This document shows positions 38,263 through 47,077 of a DNA stretch of 64,000 bases, one piece after another; within the stretch, counting starts at the first letter, position 1; the number at the start of each line of letters is the position of its first letter. The translations under genes and the position numbers were made by a program. Source of the DNA: Streptomyces marianii (GTDB lineage Bacteria > Actinomycetota > Actinomycetes > Streptomycetales > Streptomycetaceae); NCBI RefSeq assembly GCF_005795905.1, contig NZ_VAWE01000001.1, positions 186,001 through 250,000 on the forward strand. The letters are read 5' to 3'. The notes under the pieces are model-generated. The model was not told the origin of the DNA. It made no database searches and was given only the letters and a program-made list of their open reading frames with translations.

Positions 38263-38331
38263 ACCACGGCGCGACGTGCCCTCGTCCGGGAGGGGTGGCA
38301 CGGACGAACTCACCCGCGTGGCGGTCTCCGT

Positions 38332-38793
38332 CTACTGCTCCGCAAGGGCTCCCGGGCCGGGCAGAGGGGCGACGTCCCTCGCCGTCAGGTCCTGACCGCA
38401 ATGGTTGCAGACGTGGCGGATCTCCGCTGCCCCCCCGCAGTCGCGGTGCCGGTACACAACGGGTGCACCGTCAGGAGCCATATACCTGTCCCCCCATGTA
38501 CGCAGCGCCATGAGCACCGGATACAGGTCCAGCCCCTTCTCGGTCAGCCGGTATTCCTCCCGCGTCCGCCGAGCGTCCCGGTACGCCCGGCGTTCGAGGA
38601 TCCCCGCCTCGACGAGGGCACCGAGACGTTGCGAGAGCAAGGTGCGACTGACGCGGAGACTGGACCTGAAGTCCTCGAAACGGCGGACTCCGAGAAACGC
38701 CTGCCGCAGCACGATCAGTGTCCACCTGTCCCCGAGCAGCGCCACGGAACGCGCGATGGAGCACGACTCCGTGCCGATGTCAGTGGATCGCAT
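38332..38793 (-). CDS. HxlR-family transcriptional regulator
   Basis: 153 residues from ATG 38793. CSIARSVALLGDRWTLIVLR is the HxlR start with its conserved Cys, then FEDFRSSLRVSRTLLSQRLG (recognition helix) and RREYRLTEKG-type wing (TREEYRLTEKGLDLYPVLMA). The C-terminal tail has two possible metal-binding Cys (RDCGG and CNHCG). Members with such Cys sense redox or electrophile stress. It diverges from an enoyl-CoA hydratase gene with an 8-bp inverted repeat in between. Confidence 0.92.
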   Translation of the reverse strand: MRSTDIGTESCSIARSVALLGDRWTLIVLRQAFLGVRRFEDFRSSLRVSRTLLSQRLGALVEAGILERRAYRDARRTREEYRLTEKGLDLYPVLMALRTWGDRYMAPDGAPVVYRHRDCGGAAEIRHVCNHCGQDLTARDVAPLPGPGALAEQ

Positions 38794-38839
38794 GACCTCG
38801 ATGCTACCCCTTGCGTCCCAAAACCAGACCCAGCTATAA

Positions 38840-38862
38840 CTGAGTCCGGTTTCAGGACTCAG
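38840..38862. promoter_or_regulatory. Predicted HxlR operator
   Basis: CTGAGTCC, 7-nt spacer GGTTTCA, GGACTCAG: perfect 8-bp arms in the 81-bp gap between the divergent HxlR and hydratase genes, 12 bp before the hydratase start. Confidence 0.65.
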
Positions 38863-38874
38863 AATGGAGATCAC

Positions 38875-39660
38875 GTGAAGGTGCACTTCGAGCAGAGCGG
38901 TGACATCGGCCGGATCGTCCTCGACGACGGCCCCCTCAACCTCCTCGGTCCCGAGCTGGTCGCCGATCTCACCAAGGCGGTCGCGGCGGCCGAGAAGGCG
39001 GTCTCGGCCAACACGCCCATGCGTGCCCTCCTGGTGAGCAGCGATGGCGAGCACTTCTCGGCGGGTGCGGACGTCCGGGTCTTCCAGGGGCTCTCCGCCG
39101 AGCAAGCGCAGGCAGCCATCCTGGAGAATCTGCCGGCGTTCACCCGCCTCGAGCGGCTTCCGGTGCCCACGCTTGCGACGGTCAACGGGCTCTGCCTGGC
39201 CGGCGGGATGGAACTCGCCCTGAGCTGCGACATGATCTGGGCCGCCGAGGCCGCCCAGTTCGGCCTGATCGAGGCCACCATCGGCGGATTCCCTTTCGCC
39301 GGAGGAGCCCAACGCCTGGCCGCTCGCGTCGGCGTCGCCCGGGCGAGGGAGGCCGTCTACGGCGGGACCGTCTATCCAGCCTCCCGCATGTACGAATGGG
39401 GCGTCGTCAACCGAGTCCTCCCCCAGGAAGACCTGCAGGAGAAGGCACTGCGCTACGTCCATCGGATTGCGGCGGGTCCCACCAGGGCCCTCGCCGCCGC
39501 CAAACAACTCATCAGCCTCACCACCGACGGCGGTGTCGGCGCAGCGGACACCGCCATGCCCGCACTCGCCGGCGAGATCGTCGCCTCCCAGGACCTGCAG
39601 GAAGGTGCGGCATCCCTCCTGGCTCACGGCCCCGGCCACGCGACCTTCGCGGGACGCTGA
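38875..39660 (+). CDS. Enoyl-CoA hydratase/isomerase family protein
   Basis: 261 residues from GTG 38875 with GGAG 6 bp upstream. GEHFSAGADVRVFQG is the crotonase oxyanion motif, LATVNGLCLAGGMELALSCD the second half of the CoA pocket, and FGLIEATIGGFPFAGGAQRL carries one expected Glu (LIEATIG) with Phe-Pro where a second acid often occurs. Crotonases act on acyl-CoA thioesters. The second Glu is not obvious, so the reaction may differ from simple hydration. HxlR and the inverted repeat upstream suggest dedicated control. Confidence 0.88.
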   Translation: MKVHFEQSGDIGRIVLDDGPLNLLGPELVADLTKAVAAAEKAVSANTPMRALLVSSDGEHFSAGADVRVFQGLSAEQAQAAILENLPAFTRLERLPVPTLATVNGLCLAGGMELALSCDMIWAAEAAQFGLIEATIGGFPFAGGAQRLAARVGVARAREAVYGGTVYPASRMYEWGVVNRVLPQEDLQEKALRYVHRIAAGPTRALAAAKQLISLTTDGGVGAADTAMPALAGEIVASQDLQEGAASLLAHGPGHATFAGR

Positions 39661-39777
39661 ACCAGCTCCCCGGGCACCGGCACGACGCACCCATGCGGGG
39701 CCCGGTCCCAGGCGGCGACCCTACAGGCTTGCTCGCCGAGCTCCACGACCAGCTGCGCGGCAAAGTGCGCCAGAAGG

Positions 39778-39897
39778 AAGGCCGTTCGCCAGTGGCTCTA
39801 CAACGCCCGCAGACGCCACAGCGCCCTCGACTACTCCTCACCAGCCGAATTCGAACACCAACAGCAGACAGCACATGCACTCACACTCGCAGTATGA
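39778..39897 (+). pseudogene. IS3-family OrfB C-terminal fragment
   Basis: KAVRQWLYNARRRHSALDYS, then SPAEFEHQQQ, ending at TGA 39895-39897, is the end of an IS3 OrfB (the YNxxRxHSALxYxSPxxFE block). The rest of the gene is absent. Together with the OrfA fragment at 38001 it brackets the HxlR/hydratase pair. Confidence 0.75.
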
Positions 39898-39978
39898 ACC
39901 TCCGTGTCCACACTCCGGGGGGACGCCGACGCCTCACTGTTCCGGTGCCCGGCCGGCGCGGGCACCCTGAGAGGCTCG

Positions 39979-40761
39979 TCAGCGCCCGGTGAACGTGGGC
40001 GGGCGCTTCTGCAGGAATGCCTGCATGCCTTCCTTCTGGTCCTCGGTCGCGAACAGGGCGTGGAAGGAGCGGCGCTCGAACCGGAGCCCGTGACTGAGTC
40101 CTACCTCCAGGGACTGGTCCACGGCCTCGCGGGCCGCGCGCACCGCGGCGCGGCCCAGGCCGGCTACGGTGGCGGCGATCGCTGCGGCCTCTCTTGTGAG
40201 ATCGTTTGTCGGCACCACCCGGGAGACCAGGCCGGCGCGTTCGGCTTCCTCGGCGCTCATCCGACGCCCCGTGAGGATGAGGTCCATGGCCTTGGCCCGG
40301 CCCACCAGACGCGTCAGCCGCTGCGTCCCGCCGATCCCGGGCATGACACCGAGCAGGACTTCGGGCTGCCCGAACACCGCGCGGTCGGAGGCGACGACGA
40401 TGTCGCACATCATCGCCAGTTCGCAGCCGCCACCCAGGGCGTAGCCGTCGACTGCGGCAACCTTCGGGGTCTTCAGGGCGGCGAATTCCTCCCACCGGGC
40501 GAAATAGTCCTCCTTGGCCATGTCGGGGGCCGAGCGATCGGCCATCTCCGCGATGTCCGCGCCCGCGGCGAACACACCGTCGGACCCGGTGACGATGAAG
40601 CACCCGACCTCCGGATCTGTGTCCAACGGGGCGAGCGTGCCGAGGAGTTCGTCCAGCAGCGCGCTGCTCAGCGCGTTGCGCACGGCCGGGCGGTGCAGGC
40701 GGACGGTGACCACGGCCTCGTGTCGCTGGACGACGATGTGGTGCAGGTTTCGTTCGTTCAC
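39979..40761 (-). CDS. Enoyl-CoA hydratase/isomerase family protein, operon end
   Basis: 260 residues from ATG 40761. GVFAAGADIAEMADRSA is the crotonase oxyanion motif; PKVAAVDGYALGGGCELAMM and FGQPEVLLGVMPGIGGTQRL supply the CoA pocket and one catalytic Glu (PEV). HFxTEDQKEGMQAFLQKRPP near the end is the usual C-terminal signature. It starts 24 bp after the stop of the TmpA-like gene and is probably translated from the same message as the adenylation enzyme. Confidence 0.9.
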   Translation of the reverse strand: MNERNLHHIVVQRHEAVVTVRLHRPAVRNALSSALLDELLGTLAPLDTDPEVGCFIVTGSDGVFAAGADIAEMADRSAPDMAKEDYFARWEEFAALKTPKVAAVDGYALGGGCELAMMCDIVVASDRAVFGQPEVLLGVMPGIGGTQRLTRLVGRAKAMDLILTGRRMSAEEAERAGLVSRVVPTNDLTREAAAIAATVAGLGRAAVRAAREAVDQSLEVGLSHGLRFERRSFHALFATEDQKEGMQAFLQKRPPTFTGR

Positions 40762-40784
40762 GGTGTACTTCTCCTCCCTGAGGC

Positions 40785-42113
40785 TCAGGAGTCCCAGATC
40801 GCGCCGTAGGCGGGGATGCCCAGGCGTTCCAGACCGTGGACCACTTGCCAGGTGACGTGTTTGTTGGAGATGCAGATCACGGCCTCGGCACCGCTTTCCT
40901 GCCGTGTCTCGTAGGCGAGCCGCACCATGTCCGGCTTGCCGCGTTCAGAGGTGTCCCAGACCGTGGCGTCCGGCTGTGCGGTGAGGATCTCCTCGACCAG
41001 GGCGTCGCCGTAGGTCTCCCGCGGGGACCGCGTGACCCACACCAGACGGGCGGGAACCTCGGCAGCGAGCAGGTGCGGCAGGCACGGGCCGATTCCGCTG
41101 CCGGTCGCCACGTACACCACCTTCGTGAACAGCGTCTCGACGTTCGCGACACCGGCCGTGGTGATGCCCTTGACCCAGACGTGCTCCGGGGCGTCGTCGA
41201 TGAAGGAGCCGGTCCAGTCACCGGCTCGCGACACGGTCAGGCGGAAGCCGCTGCGCCCGGGAGTGGGTACGTTCGCAAACGAATGCCACTCCCAGAGCGG
41301 ACGGCGGCTGATCGCCGTCGACGAGCCGGCGAACGGGGTGTGCCCGTGGTCGAAGCTCACCAGCGCCACATGGGACGACGGCCGTTCTACCGACACCGGC
41401 ACCCTGCGCAGACGCAGCCACGGCAGGGCTACGCTCAACGTCACCAGCGCGAGCAACCAGGTCTGCGGAGCGGTGAGCGCGGAACGGCCGTCCCCGTGCA
41501 CGAGCAGCAGCGTGTGCCACCAGAACAGCACGAGCGCCGCCCAGCCGCCGAAGCGGTGGATCCGCTCGAAGGCGTCGTGGAACCGGCCTCGCAGCGGCGG
41601 CAGGGCGGTGCCCACGAGTACGCCCAGCAGGACCGCCAGAGCGGAGGAGACGGCCAGCAGTGCCGGATCCGCGCCCGTCATGGCCAGCTGGACCAGCAGA
41701 ATCGTGAACCATACGGTGCCGCACAGCGCCCCGCCCACGTGCAGGCCCCCGAAGTGGTAGACCTTGCCGAGCGTCCAGCGCAGCCGCAGTGGCCAGGAGA
41801 CGGGAACCGCGGTCGCCACCCGGAACAGCGCGTTGATGACGTACTGCTGGCGGATCAGGATGGTGAGGGTCAGGTTCACCAGCACGGCGTCGGCGCACGT
41901 CCGCGGGTCGGTCCCGCCGGGCGCGGCAACTCCCGCGACGACCAGGTTGACCAGTACGACCAGGGCGATCAGCCGGTTGTAGTGCATCAGGCGCGGATGC
42001 TTGAACATGCGGCGCAGCGGCGGCAGCGGGTCCGGAAGCCCGGCCGAGGACTCCGCGGGGGCCGGGGTGTGCTGCTGACCGCGTGCCCGCGCGGGCGAGG
42101 CGGAGGCAGTCAT
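40785..42113 (-). CDS. TmpA-like membrane oxidoreductase (ferric-reductase fold)
   Basis: 442 residues from ATG 42113; its ATG overlaps the stop of the adenylation gene as ATGA, so the two are translationally coupled. The N-terminal half has about six membrane segments with His-bearing helices (KVYHFGGLHVGG, FERIHRFGGW, FWWHTLLLVHG), as in ferric-reductase-like proteins. The C-terminal half has WVKGITTAGV, VVYVATGSGIGPCLPHLL (the NAD-ribose GSGIGP motif) and RLVWVTRSPRETYG, as in ferredoxin-NADP reductase modules. This layout is like fungal TmpA, a membrane flavoprotein involved in developmental signalling. Here it would pass electrons to whatever the adenylation enzyme activates. Confidence 0.8.
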   Translation of the reverse strand: MTASASPARARGQQHTPAPAESSAGLPDPLPPLRRMFKHPRLMHYNRLIALVVLVNLVVAGVAAPGGTDPRTCADAVLVNLTLTILIRQQYVINALFRVATAVPVSWPLRLRWTLGKVYHFGGLHVGGALCGTVWFTILLVQLAMTGADPALLAVSSALAVLLGVLVGTALPPLRGRFHDAFERIHRFGGWAALVLFWWHTLLLVHGDGRSALTAPQTWLLALVTLSVALPWLRLRRVPVSVERPSSHVALVSFDHGHTPFAGSSTAISRRPLWEWHSFANVPTPGRSGFRLTVSRAGDWTGSFIDDAPEHVWVKGITTAGVANVETLFTKVVYVATGSGIGPCLPHLLAAEVPARLVWVTRSPRETYGDALVEEILTAQPDATVWDTSERGKPDMVRLAYETRQESGAEAVICISNKHVTWQVVHGLERLGIPAYGAIWDS

Positions 42114-43765
42114 GCGGCGCCGCCCAGCCCGGCCAGTCGGCGCAACGCGGCCTTGTCGACCTTGCCGCGGTCGGTCTGCGGCAGGTGGGACAGACGGTGC
42201 ACGACGGCGGGCACGCAGTAGTAGGGCAGGGCGTCGGCGACGGCTGCGCGGGCCGCCTCCGCGTCCACCGCGGCGGGTGTCACGAAGGACATCAGGGTGC
42301 GGTCGTCGGTCTTGAGGGTCACGGCCCGTTCGCAACCGGGCACCGACTCCAGCACGGTGGAGACCGCGTCCAGTTCCACCCGGAATCCACGGACCTTGAC
42401 CTGGTCGTCGGTACGTCCCAGGTGCTCCAGCTCGCCTTCGGTGGTCCAGCGGCCGAGGTCGCGGGTGCGGAACATCAGCCGTGAGCCGCCGAGAAACGGA
42501 TCGGGCGCATAGCGCTGGGTGGTCAGGTCCGGCGCCGAGAGGTACCCGTCGGAGACACCGTCACCGCCCGCCCACATCTCGCCGACCTCCCCCGGGGCGC
42601 AGAGCCTTCCTCGTGGGTCGAGGATGTAGACGGTGTTGTTGGGTGTGGGGCGGCCGATCGTCAGCGACGGCGCGGTGGGACAGTGCCGTTGGAGAGTGTT
42701 CACGATGGTCGTCTCGGTCGGGCCGCAGCCGTTGTAGAAGGTGCAGCGACGCGCCCACGTGTCGGCCAGCGTGCGCGGACACGGCTCGCCCGCCACGGCC
42801 ACCACGCGGACCCGTGCGCAGTCACCGGGGTCGAGCGTCGCGAGCACACTGGGCGTCGCGATGATCACGTCTGCGTCACGTACCGCCGCCGCGGTATCGG
42901 TGCCGCGCACGACCAGGGTGGCCCCGTGGACGAGGGCTCCGAGGATCTCCCACGCGGCCATGTCGAAGGCGATGTTGAGGATCTGGCCGACCCGCCAGCC
43001 AGGCCGGATCCCGAGGTCTCCCGGTGAGGTGAGCAGCAGGTTGCACACATTGCGATGGGTGACGGCGACCCCGTTGGGGCGCCCCGTCGTGCCGGACGTG
43101 AACAGGACGTAGCAGACGTCATCCGGCTGTACGGGACGCAGCGGCCGGAATCCGGGGGCGCACCGGGTCAGCGGCTCCTCGCATACCTTGTCCACGGCCA
43201 CCAGTCGGGTCCCCGCGGGCACCGCCAGCCTCTCCGTGTAGGCCGAAGTGGTCAGCACCACCGTGATGCCGGCGGTCCGGACCACGTGCTCCACCTGTGC
43301 TGCTGGAGCCTGCTCCGCGTCCTGGGGCACGTACGCGGCACCGGTCTTCAGAACCGCGAGGATACCGACCAGCATCGGCAGCGACCGCCGCAGGAACAGC
43401 CCGACGCGGTCGCCGGGGCGCACGCCCTGCTCGGTGAGCAGCGCGGCGAGCCGGCATGCCTGCGCGTCCAGCTCGCCGTAGGTCAGCGACCGGCCCTCGT
43501 GCTCGGCGGCCGTGGCGTCGGGCAGGGCTGCGGCGAACTCCTCGACCGGATGGTGGATACAGGGGTGCGACGGCGCTGCGACGGGCCCCTGGCCGAACTG
43601 GTGGAGAAGCCACCCCTGATCCCTCGGCAGATGAGCCAGAAAGGCCGGATCCCACGGGGGGCGCCGGGCGGGCGGGCCGGAGGGACGATGATCACGGAGA
43701 GTGTCATCGGCGGTACGGCGCGCCTGCGACGGTATCGCGGCGCCTATGGAAAGCTGCTCGGTCAT
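42110..43765 (-). CDS. Stand-alone NRPS-like adenylation (AMP-binding) enzyme
   Basis: 551 residues from ATG 43765 with GGGAG 7 bp upstream. A3 is YVLFTSGTTGRPNGVAVTHR, A5 FYNGCGPTETTIVNTL, A7 RTRDLGRWTTEGELEHLGRT, A8 DDQVKVRGFRVEL and A10 DRGKVDKAAL with the catalytic Lys. This is an amino- or carboxylic-acid-activating domain; no carrier-protein serine motif or reductase domain follows in the chain. The next gene is a TmpA-like membrane oxidoreductase and the third a crotonase. An operon joining activation to membrane reduction resembles, in split form, fungal adenylate-forming reductases. Confidence 0.88.
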   Translation of the reverse strand: MTEQLSIGAAIPSQARRTADDTLRDHRPSGPPARRPPWDPAFLAHLPRDQGWLLHQFGQGPVAAPSHPCIHHPVEEFAAALPDATAAEHEGRSLTYGELDAQACRLAALLTEQGVRPGDRVGLFLRRSLPMLVGILAVLKTGAAYVPQDAEQAPAAQVEHVVRTAGITVVLTTSAYTERLAVPAGTRLVAVDKVCEEPLTRCAPGFRPLRPVQPDDVCYVLFTSGTTGRPNGVAVTHRNVCNLLLTSPGDLGIRPGWRVGQILNIAFDMAAWEILGALVHGATLVVRGTDTAAAVRDADVIIATPSVLATLDPGDCARVRVVAVAGEPCPRTLADTWARRCTFYNGCGPTETTIVNTLQRHCPTAPSLTIGRPTPNNTVYILDPRGRLCAPGEVGEMWAGGDGVSDGYLSAPDLTTQRYAPDPFLGGSRLMFRTRDLGRWTTEGELEHLGRTDDQVKVRGFRVELDAVSTVLESVPGCERAVTLKTDDRTLMSFVTPAAVDAEAARAAVADALPYYCVPAVVHRLSHLPQTDRGKVDKAALRRLAGLGGAA

Positions 43766-44239
43766 CTCGAACTCCCGGAGCGCGGAACGGTCAGAGACGC
43801 GGCAGGCGGTGGCCGTACGCGTCTGCACCAAGAACACCAGTCCGATCACTCGACAGAGGCCGGGACAGGCATCGCGTCAGACTTCCGTAAGGGCCGCGGC
43901 AGACGCCGCACATGCGGCCGAGGCGCTCCTCGGCAGTGGTCTCGTAGGCGCCCATCCCGTTCGCAGTCAGCACGGATCGCGGTCACCGACCGGGACTCGG
44001 GCCGGACTCCGCCGGCCCGTCTGCACGACCGGCATTGCCCCGTCACGCGCGTATGGGCGGACGGCGGCCACACCGAGCGGCTGGTCGACTCCCCCTGGAG
44101 GTCCTACGCGTCGCGCTGACCGTGGTCAGACGCAGCGACGACACCATCGAATCCCCCGTTCTGCCGGCGGAGGTCGTCGTGAAGGCTTCATGGGCGGGAG
44201 GGTGAACACGCCGGCGGCCTACCGTCCCAGGCTCGCCGG

Positions 44240-44537
44240 CGGCCCACTTGGCGGGCGCTCCGACAAAGAGCTCTTTCCATCTCACTCTGAGCTGGCCGGA
44301 TGCAGGGCGAGGGGCGGTGATGCGAAGTGCTGGGCGGACAAGGCGTACCGGGGCGCCGGCGGCCGGCGCTCGGACGCCGCCAGTGGGAGCCGATCGCGCG
44401 ACGGTGCTGCCGCAGACGGTGGACAGGAAGCGTAGGGCAGAACTGGACACGTCGACGCCCGACGGGTAGACAAGCATGCGAAGCCTCTGGTTGACGGTTC
44501 TCTTGGTCGAAAACTCGTCTACCAGGGGCTTCACCAC
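44240..44537. pseudogene. IS5-type (DDE_Tnp_4) transposase scraps on both strands
   Basis: On the minus strand (44537-44400) MVKPLVDEF.. and RMLVYPSGVDVSSSALRFLS is the N-terminus of a DDE_Tnp_4 transposase. On the plus strand near 44310-44370 GDAKCWADKAYRGAGG is the second-Asp block of the same family. They run in opposite directions, so two copies must have been broken and joined. The gap 43770-44240 has no recognised gene apart from the promoter region of the adenylation operon. Confidence 0.55.
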
Positions 44538-44584
44538 ATTGTCAGCCCAACCACCCCGTCCTTGGCGCAGGTTGGGAGAAGCTC

Positions 44585-45226
44585 ATGTGCTTCCCCGCCC
44601 TCCCGGTCGACACCCGTTCGCTCCCGGTAAAGGTCTATAGACCCGTGAATGCTTCAGATCCGCACGTCAACGCCTTCGCCGAGATCTTCGGCGATCCGCC
44701 GGCCGACTACGCCGTACCTGTCGACTGGGCGGCAGTCGAGTCCTGGTTGGGGACGAGCCTGCCCGCCCACTACAAGGCCATCGCCGCCGCGTACGGCCCA
44801 CTCGACATTGGCGCCTGGCTCTGGCTTCACATGCCATGTGTCAACCGCGGTTGGTTCGACTACGGGGCCTGGGTCCAGCAGACTCGGCGTGACGCCCCGG
44901 GCGTCCTTCCCTTCGGGGCCACCCGTACCGCCGATACCCTCTACTGGGACACCACAACATCCGACGACCCCGACCAGTGGCCGGTCGTCATGCACTGTCA
45001 GGATGACGAGAACGCGGGCCGCGACCCCTGGCGGCGCTTCGCGACCCCGCTCGTGCCGACGCTGGCCCGTCTCGTAGCCGACGGCATGCGCCCCGTGGCC
45101 GCCCGAAGTGGCATGCAGACCGACCTGGAGCACACCCCGTGGACACCGCCGCCTCGGCGACCGGAGCCAACCGCTCAGCAGCGGGCGGCGCTCACCACAG
45201 GCAGCGGGCTGGAGACTTTGACCGCA
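44585..45226 (+). pseudogene. Double-SUKH (SMI1/KNR4) protein, first part
   Basis: From ATG 44585 (GGGAG upstream) the first 214 codons hold one SUKH domain: VDWAAVESWLGTSLPAHYKA (the SUKH entry helix), then GPLDIGAWLWLHMPCVN and GVLPFGATRTADTLYWDTTT. SUKH proteins are typical immunity proteins against nuclease toxins. The frame stops matching at 45227 where IS1182 inserted. The rest of the gene is at 47078-47620. Removing the IS and one copy of the 4-bp duplication restores a single frame of 394 residues. Confidence 0.85.
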
Positions 45227-45230
45227 CTCG
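45227..45230. repeat. Target-site duplication CTCG of IS1182 (left)
   Basis: CTCG directly before the IS end; the same four bases follow the other end at 47078-47081. Confidence 0.8.
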
Positions 45231-45332
45231 TGACTCTGTTGCTGAATTGCCTGCAGAGGCACGGGCAGGTCGGCATGATCGTTGGTGCGGTCGTTCTGTC
45301 TGCTCCGGCCGCAGGGGGTTGGCGCGGTGTCC

Positions 45333-47057
45333 ATGCGGCCGGGGGGATTGCCGTCCATTCCTGAACAGACGGCCAGAACGGCCCGTGCGGCCTTCCCTGG
45401 TGGGAGCCTGCCCATGCGCGTGCGTGACCACCTTGCCGAGGTTTTCGACGACGCGTTGTTCACCGATGCGTTTCCCGATCGTGGGGCTCCCGCCCAGTCT
45501 CCGGCCCTGCTCGCGCTGGTGACGGTGCTGCAGTTCACGGAGAACCTGACCGACCGGCAGGCGGCGGACGCGTCGCGGGATCGCCTGTCGTGGAAGTACG
45601 CGCTGGGCGCGGAGCTCTCCGATGCCGGCTTCGACTTCTCCGCGCTGTCGAAGTTCCGTGCCCGGCTGGTCGGGCACGGCCTGGAGCGGACACTCTTCGA
45701 CAGGCTCGTCGAGCACTGCCGCGAGGCCGGGCTGATCAAGGCCGGTGGCAAGCAGCGCACGGACTCCACCCATGTGATCAGCGCGGTCCGTGACCTGAAC
45801 CGGACCGAGCTGGCCGGGGAGAGTGTGCGGGCCGCTCTGGAGGCGCTGGCGGTGGCGGCGCCGTCCTGGCTGGCCGGCGTGATCGACGTCGCCGAGTTCG
45901 CCGAACGCTACGGGCCGCGCGTGGATGGCTGGACGATGCCGGGCTCGAAGACCAAGCGGGACCGGCTTGCCCAGGTCTTCGGCCAGGACGCGCTGGTCCT
46001 GTGCCGGGCGGCCTGGTCCGATACCGCGCCGGTGTGGGTCCGCGAGATCGAGGCGGTGGCCCTCCTGCGGCAGGTCATGGTGCAGACCTACATCATCCGT
46101 ACCGATGGCCGGGGACGGGAGGTGATCAAGAAGCGGGACGCCGACGACAGCGGGGTCCCGCCCGGCCATATCCGCCTGGCCTCCCCGTACGACCCCGACG
46201 CCCGCTGGTCGGCCAAGGGCGACGACCTGTTCTGGCTCGGATACAAGGTCCACCTCACCGAGACCTGCGACACCCTCCCCGAAGCCGAAGCCGAAGCCGA
46301 AGCCGAAGCCGAAGCCGAAGCCGTGAGGCTTCCATTACGGCTGATCACGGATGTCCACACCACCGAGGCGACCGTTCCGGACGTCAAGGCCACCGCGCCC
46401 ATCCAGCAGAACCTGGCCGAGCGGCAGGTCGCACCGGGCGAGCACTACCTCGACTCCGGATACCCCTCCGTCGACCTGGTCGTGGAAGCGGCGGGCCGGG
46501 GCATCGGCATGGTCACCCCGCTCCTGGCCGACCACTCCCCGCAGGCCAAGGCCGCCGAGGGCTTCGCCAAGAGCGCCTTCCGCGTCGACTGGAAGGCCCG
46601 CCAGGTCCACTGTCCCCAGGGGGCCACCAGCGCCGGCTGGTACCCGGTCACCCAGCACCGACGAGACGCCATCGTGATCGAATTCGCCCGAGCCGACTGC
46701 CGTCCCTGTCCCTCCCGGACCAACTGCACCAGCTCGGTCCGCGGTACCCGCATGCTCACCCTGCGTCCCCGTGAACTCCACGAACGCACCACCACAGCCA
46801 GAACCGAACAGGACACCGAGTCCTGGAGGGCCAAGTACGCCCTCCGCGCCGGCATCGAGAGCACCGTCAACCAGGCCCTCGACGTCACCGGCATCCGCCA
46901 GGCCCGCTACCGCGGGCTACCGAAAGTCACCCTCCAACACGCCTTCTCCGCCACCGCCCTCAACATCGTCCGCCTCGACGCCTGGTGGACCACCAACCCA
47001 CTACGCAAGCCCCGCACCAGCCGACTGCAGCGCCTCAGCCACCAACTCGCCGGCTGA
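45333..47057 (+). CDS. IS1182-family transposase
   Basis: About 574 residues from ATG 45333 (GTG 45327 also possible); homologues start like RPGGLPSIPEQTARTARAAF. NLTDRQAADASRDRLSWKYA and KQRTDSTHVISAVRDLNR (first Asp) are IS1182 motifs, GEHYLDSGYPSVDLVVEA the second Asp, and AKYALRAGIESTVNQALDVTG the Glu region. CRPCPSRTNCT is the Cys-rich insert. A GAAGCC hexanucleotide repeated seven times gives an (EA)7 run at 46281-46322 that is not typical of the family. Confidence 0.93.
   Translation: MRPGGLPSIPEQTARTARAAFPGGSLPMRVRDHLAEVFDDALFTDAFPDRGAPAQSPALLALVTVLQFTENLTDRQAADASRDRLSWKYALGAELSDAGFDFSALSKFRARLVGHGLERTLFDRLVEHCREAGLIKAGGKQRTDSTHVISAVRDLNRTELAGESVRAALEALAVAAPSWLAGVIDVAEFAERYGPRVDGWTMPGSKTKRDRLAQVFGQDALVLCRAAWSDTAPVWVREIEAVALLRQVMVQTYIIRTDGRGREVIKKRDADDSGVPPGHIRLASPYDPDARWSAKGDDLFWLGYKVHLTETCDTLPEAEAEAEAEAEAEAVRLPLRLITDVHTTEATVPDVKATAPIQQNLAERQVAPGEHYLDSGYPSVDLVVEAAGRGIGMVTPLLADHSPQAKAAEGFAKSAFRVDWKARQVHCPQGATSAGWYPVTQHRRDAIVIEFARADCRPCPSRTNCTSSVRGTRMLTLRPRELHERTTTARTEQDTESWRAKYALRAGIESTVNQALDVTGIRQARYRGLPKVTLQHAFSATALNIVRLDAWWTTNPLRKPRTSRLQRLSHQLAG
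46281..46322 (+). repeat. Hexanucleotide (GAAGCC)7 in the IS1182 transposase
   Basis: Seven perfect GAAGCC copies coding for alternating Glu-Ala, in frame. Confidence 0.95.
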
Positions 47058-47077
47058 AGGATTCAGCAACAGAGTCA

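Larger units (their letters stand above)
45231..47077 (+). mobile_element. IS1182-family insertion sequence
   Basis: 1847 bp with perfect 17-bp inverted ends TGACTCTGTTGCTGAAT (left) and its reverse complement (right, 47061-47077), flanked by CTCG duplications. It carries one full-length transposase. The insertion splits a SUKH gene, and both flanks still match in frame, so it is recent. Confidence 0.92.

Noticed and set aside
36502..38313. A 603-codon frame on the minus strand.
   Set aside because: It runs antisense through the MarR and alpha/beta hydrolase genes, both of which have clear motifs.
40836..42221. A 461-codon plus-strand frame.
   Set aside because: Antisense to the TmpA-like membrane protein, whose motifs and coupled start are convincing.
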